DNA from: Vibrio pomeroyi
Lineage (GTDB): Bacteria > Pseudomonadota > Gammaproteobacteria > Enterobacterales > Vibrionaceae
DNA: 64,000 nucleotides
Direction: 5' to 3'
Assembly: GCF_024347595.1 (NCBI RefSeq)
Contig: NZ_AP025506.1
Location: 2,046,001-2,110,000, forward strand
In this document: positions 62,423-64,000 of the stretch, piece by piece
Layout: each line of letters starts with the position of its first letter
Position numbering within the stretch: position 1 is the first letter of the stretch
Made by a program: the position numbers and the translations under genes
The notes under the pieces: generated by a model
Databases searched by the model: none
Seen by the model: only the letters and a program-made list of their open reading frames with translations
Told to the model about the DNA's origin: nothing

Positions 62423-63556
62423 TTAAACTTTATAGCCCATACTATGGGATGACTCGCCCTTATGGCCGAGATACGTAGTGTAGAACTTGGTATATTGGCC
62501 ATCGATATCTAGTAGCAGATCCACTCGTTGATAGTGTTTACGTTTTAATAACTTTCTATGCTTCCACTCATTTGCACCTGAATCATCAACATAGTGCGTA
62601 TTATCTTGTGGCTTAAAGTAATTAATCAATGTTGCTTCTGCTATTGTGATTGCATCGCTTTTCTTTATGTTTGACTGACAAGCTACAGAACCAAATATGT
62701 CACAGTACCTAAATCCAAGTAGATGGACGACATTAGCTTTGTATTCATCCCTAAGGTGAAGTGCATTTGTTTTGTTCAATTTGTCATGGGAAACCAACCT
62801 AGCAAAATCTTCCTGCTCTGTCTTTCCAATGTACAATACTTCTTGTCCACCTACATCAACTTCAAATACATTGGCAATTTGATCAACCATATACGTTGAA
62901 TTGTACTGCTCAGTAAAACCAGGAAGATTCGAGAAGTCGACTTTACTTCGTTTTTCCAAGTCCCAATCAGCATTGTTGAGGCTATATGTTTCAGGGTTCT
63001 TTCTACGATAAACTTCAGCTTTCTCATCATTAGAAGTGCATTCGATAAGGGGATCGTAAACATTTATTTGGTATGGACTATCATGAAACACACGAACCTC
63101 GGTAGAGAATACGGCTCTCATAATATAAAACAAAGCGATATTAGGTAACATGCCCTTGGCATGTAGTTTTTTAGCGATTAAAACTAGTTTTCTCTTGAAC
63201 TGGCTCTTTGGCTCGTACTGTCTATATAACAAACGAAAAAAGCAGTGATTTGGGGTAGTAAACTCCCGTTTAAAACTGGGAATTTCATATGTAAAATGAA
63301 TTAACGGAATCTTCACAGCTTTTCTTTCAAACTGTTTTAGATCTGAGTTCCCAACGAAAATCTGAGCGGATATAGTTCCATCGTAGTTAACCTTGGTCTT
63401 TTTTACATTGAAATATATCTTATTCATTCTCGTAAGCATGTATAAGTCTGCATTTATGTAATTCTTGTTTGCAGCACGTAGTTTAGCTTGCTCACCATAC
63501 ATCTGTTCTGGGGTAAAGAAAGCCCATGTAGGGCCGTCTAATTGAAATACTTTCAT
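62423..63556 (-). CDS. Cassette-encoded protein with a GIY-YIG-like C-terminal region
   Basis: A 377-residue soluble protein. The N-terminal 220 residues are not recognised. The C-terminal part has VLYIGKTEQEDFARLVSHDK (about residues 239-258) and AEATLINYFKPQDNTHYV (about 311-328), which resemble the GIY-YIG nuclease pattern Y-I-G-K-T, Arg, and E-x-x-L-I-x-x-F-x-P-x-x-N. A nuclease or DNA-repair/defence role is possible but unproven. It is the largest cassette gene in the window, and AT-richer than the neighbouring chromosome. Confidence 0.55.
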   Translation of the reverse strand: MKVFQLDGPTWAFFTPEQMYGEQAKLRAANKNYINADLYMLTRMNKIYFNVKKTKVNYDGTISAQIFVGNSDLKQFERKAVKIPLIHFTYEIPSFKREFTTPNHCFFRLLYRQYEPKSQFKRKLVLIAKKLHAKGMLPNIALFYIMRAVFSTEVRVFHDSPYQINVYDPLIECTSNDEKAEVYRRKNPETYSLNNADWDLEKRSKVDFSNLPGFTEQYNSTYMVDQIANVFEVDVGGQEVLYIGKTEQEDFARLVSHDKLNKTNALHLRDEYKANVVHLLGFRYCDIFGSVACQSNIKKSDAITIAEATLINYFKPQDNTHYVDDSGANEWKHRKLLKRKHYQRVDLLLDIDGQYTKFYTTYLGHKGESSHSMGYKV

Positions 63557-63597
63557 CCTAGCTTTTACCTAACTTGCTATAAACATGGGACGCTCTG

Positions 63598-63697
63598 GCA
63601 TATACGCCCAATTAAGGTGTGAGCCACGCTACCACAGCACTCAATTTATACACCTTAAACACTATACTAAACCCAAACCGAAAATGCCAAGCGTGGA
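63598..63697 (-). repeat. attC-like site with altered core ends
   Basis: Closely similar to the attC at 62291 (shared ACGCCCAATTAAGG, ACGCTACCACA and CCAAGCG blocks), but on the minus strand the R'' is CTCCACG instead of CCTAACG and the R' is GCGTATAT instead of GCGTTAAAT. Without the AAC and GTT triplets it may be inactive. Confidence 0.55.
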
Positions 63698-63726
63698 GAA
63701 TCACTCTTAAATTGTTTGTATGGGCT

Positions 63727-63999
63727 CTAACCCAATTTATTACCTCTATTCCTATTATTCTTTTTCTTTCTTGCGGGTGGGGTCGGAGTATAATCAATAC
63801 CGTTGACGTCAACCGTTAAGCCTTTCAAATTACTGGCTGCGACATTCTTAATAAAGTTATGTCGCTTATCTCCATGCTTGCACGACAAGATATAGTCCAA
63901 GAAGTAATCGTCTAATCTAATACTATTATTTTTGCCTTTATCCCACGATTTTTTGCTAGGTTTACCAAACCGAATAGTAGGCATAGCACCATCTTTCAT
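63727..63999 (-). CDS. Cassette-encoded small basic protein, possibly 5'-partial
   Basis: Ninety residues are visible; the ATG is one base from the window end, so the true start could lie further right. The protein is basic and polar with a KKKNNRNRGN tail and contains DDYFLDYILSCKHGDKRHNF. No family recognised. Its position after an attC-like site suggests that it belongs to the cassette array. Confidence 0.5.
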   Translation of the reverse strand: MKDGAMPTIRFGKPSKKSWDKGKNNSIRLDDYFLDYILSCKHGDKRHNFIKNVAASNLKGLTVDVNGIDYTPTPPARKKKNNRNRGNKLG

Positions 64000-64000
64000 A

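Noticed and set aside
1..64000. CRISPR arrays, insertion sequences, rRNA or tRNA genes
   Set aside because: No regular repeat-spacer pattern, transposase motifs or RNA gene signatures were seen on either strand.

Overview
The window looks like a chromosomal segment of a marine Vibrio. Supporting this are the zwf-pgl-gnd pentose-phosphate operon, a tandem glycine riboswitch before an AGCS symporter, ToxR-type membrane regulators, a VF530-family protein and, at the right end, gene cassettes separated by attC-like sites of a chromosomal integron. An aerolysin gene and the general gene style suggest the Splendidus clade. That placement is inference, because no rRNA or housekeeping phylogenetic marker is present. 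No rRNA, tRNA, insertion sequence or CRISPR array was seen.

Layout: 1-3.1 kb holds the end of a TSUP permease, a small membrane protein, a VF530 protein and an HD-GYP protein. 3.2-6.9 kb is gnd, pgl and zwf on the minus strand. 7.3-9.8 kb is a CitA/DcuS-type two-component system. 10.4-15.7 kb is a small orphan gene, then a TolC/HlyD/ABC-2 export operon with no ATPase gene. 16.3-21.5 kb carries two AGCS amino-acid:cation symporters, the second under a glycine riboswitch, with small and coiled-coil proteins between them. 21.8-25.1 kb is a ToxR-like regulator, an overlapping membrane-anchored partner and a proaerolysin-type pore-forming toxin. 25.3-27.7 kb is a LysE exporter and an M32 carboxypeptidase. 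28.1-31.2 kb is an HlyD-type pair and a catalase.

31.3-44.7 kb is the most system-like region. It holds an anaerobic sulfatase-maturating radical SAM enzyme, a NarL-type two-component pair, a secreted Ser-type sulfatase, a MoxR/DUF58/DUF4381/VWA/VWA-TPR/BatD operon, a small secreted protein and a PafA-like phosphatase. The same dyad, TAGGA-N4-TCCTA, lies before the maturase, the sulfatase, the MoxR operon and the small secreted protein. I infer one regulon, possibly for use of sulfated or phosphorylated polymers, with the MoxR/VWA complex acting in envelope assembly.

45-60.9 kb is accessory and metabolic. It holds a modular secreted endonuclease I, a YdjM-like membrane protein, two 130-aa paralogous membrane proteins, a TSUP permease, the folate-independent methionine synthase pair (DUF1852 and core MetE) with a MetR-like box, CYTH and TPR proteins, acetyltransferases, DJ-1, GFA and OGFr-like proteins, and a DASS transporter in one operon with a cNMP-domain histidine kinase and a lone receiver. 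61.3-64 kb is the apparent distal end of an integron cassette array, with genes on the minus strand, so the integrase would lie to the right.

A recurring oddity is short degenerate tandem repeats of 13-17 bp that begin at or near stop codons. Five cases were seen (positions about 490, 1054, 3052, 25112 and 57594). All calls come from reading the sequence and remembered family features; no database search was run.
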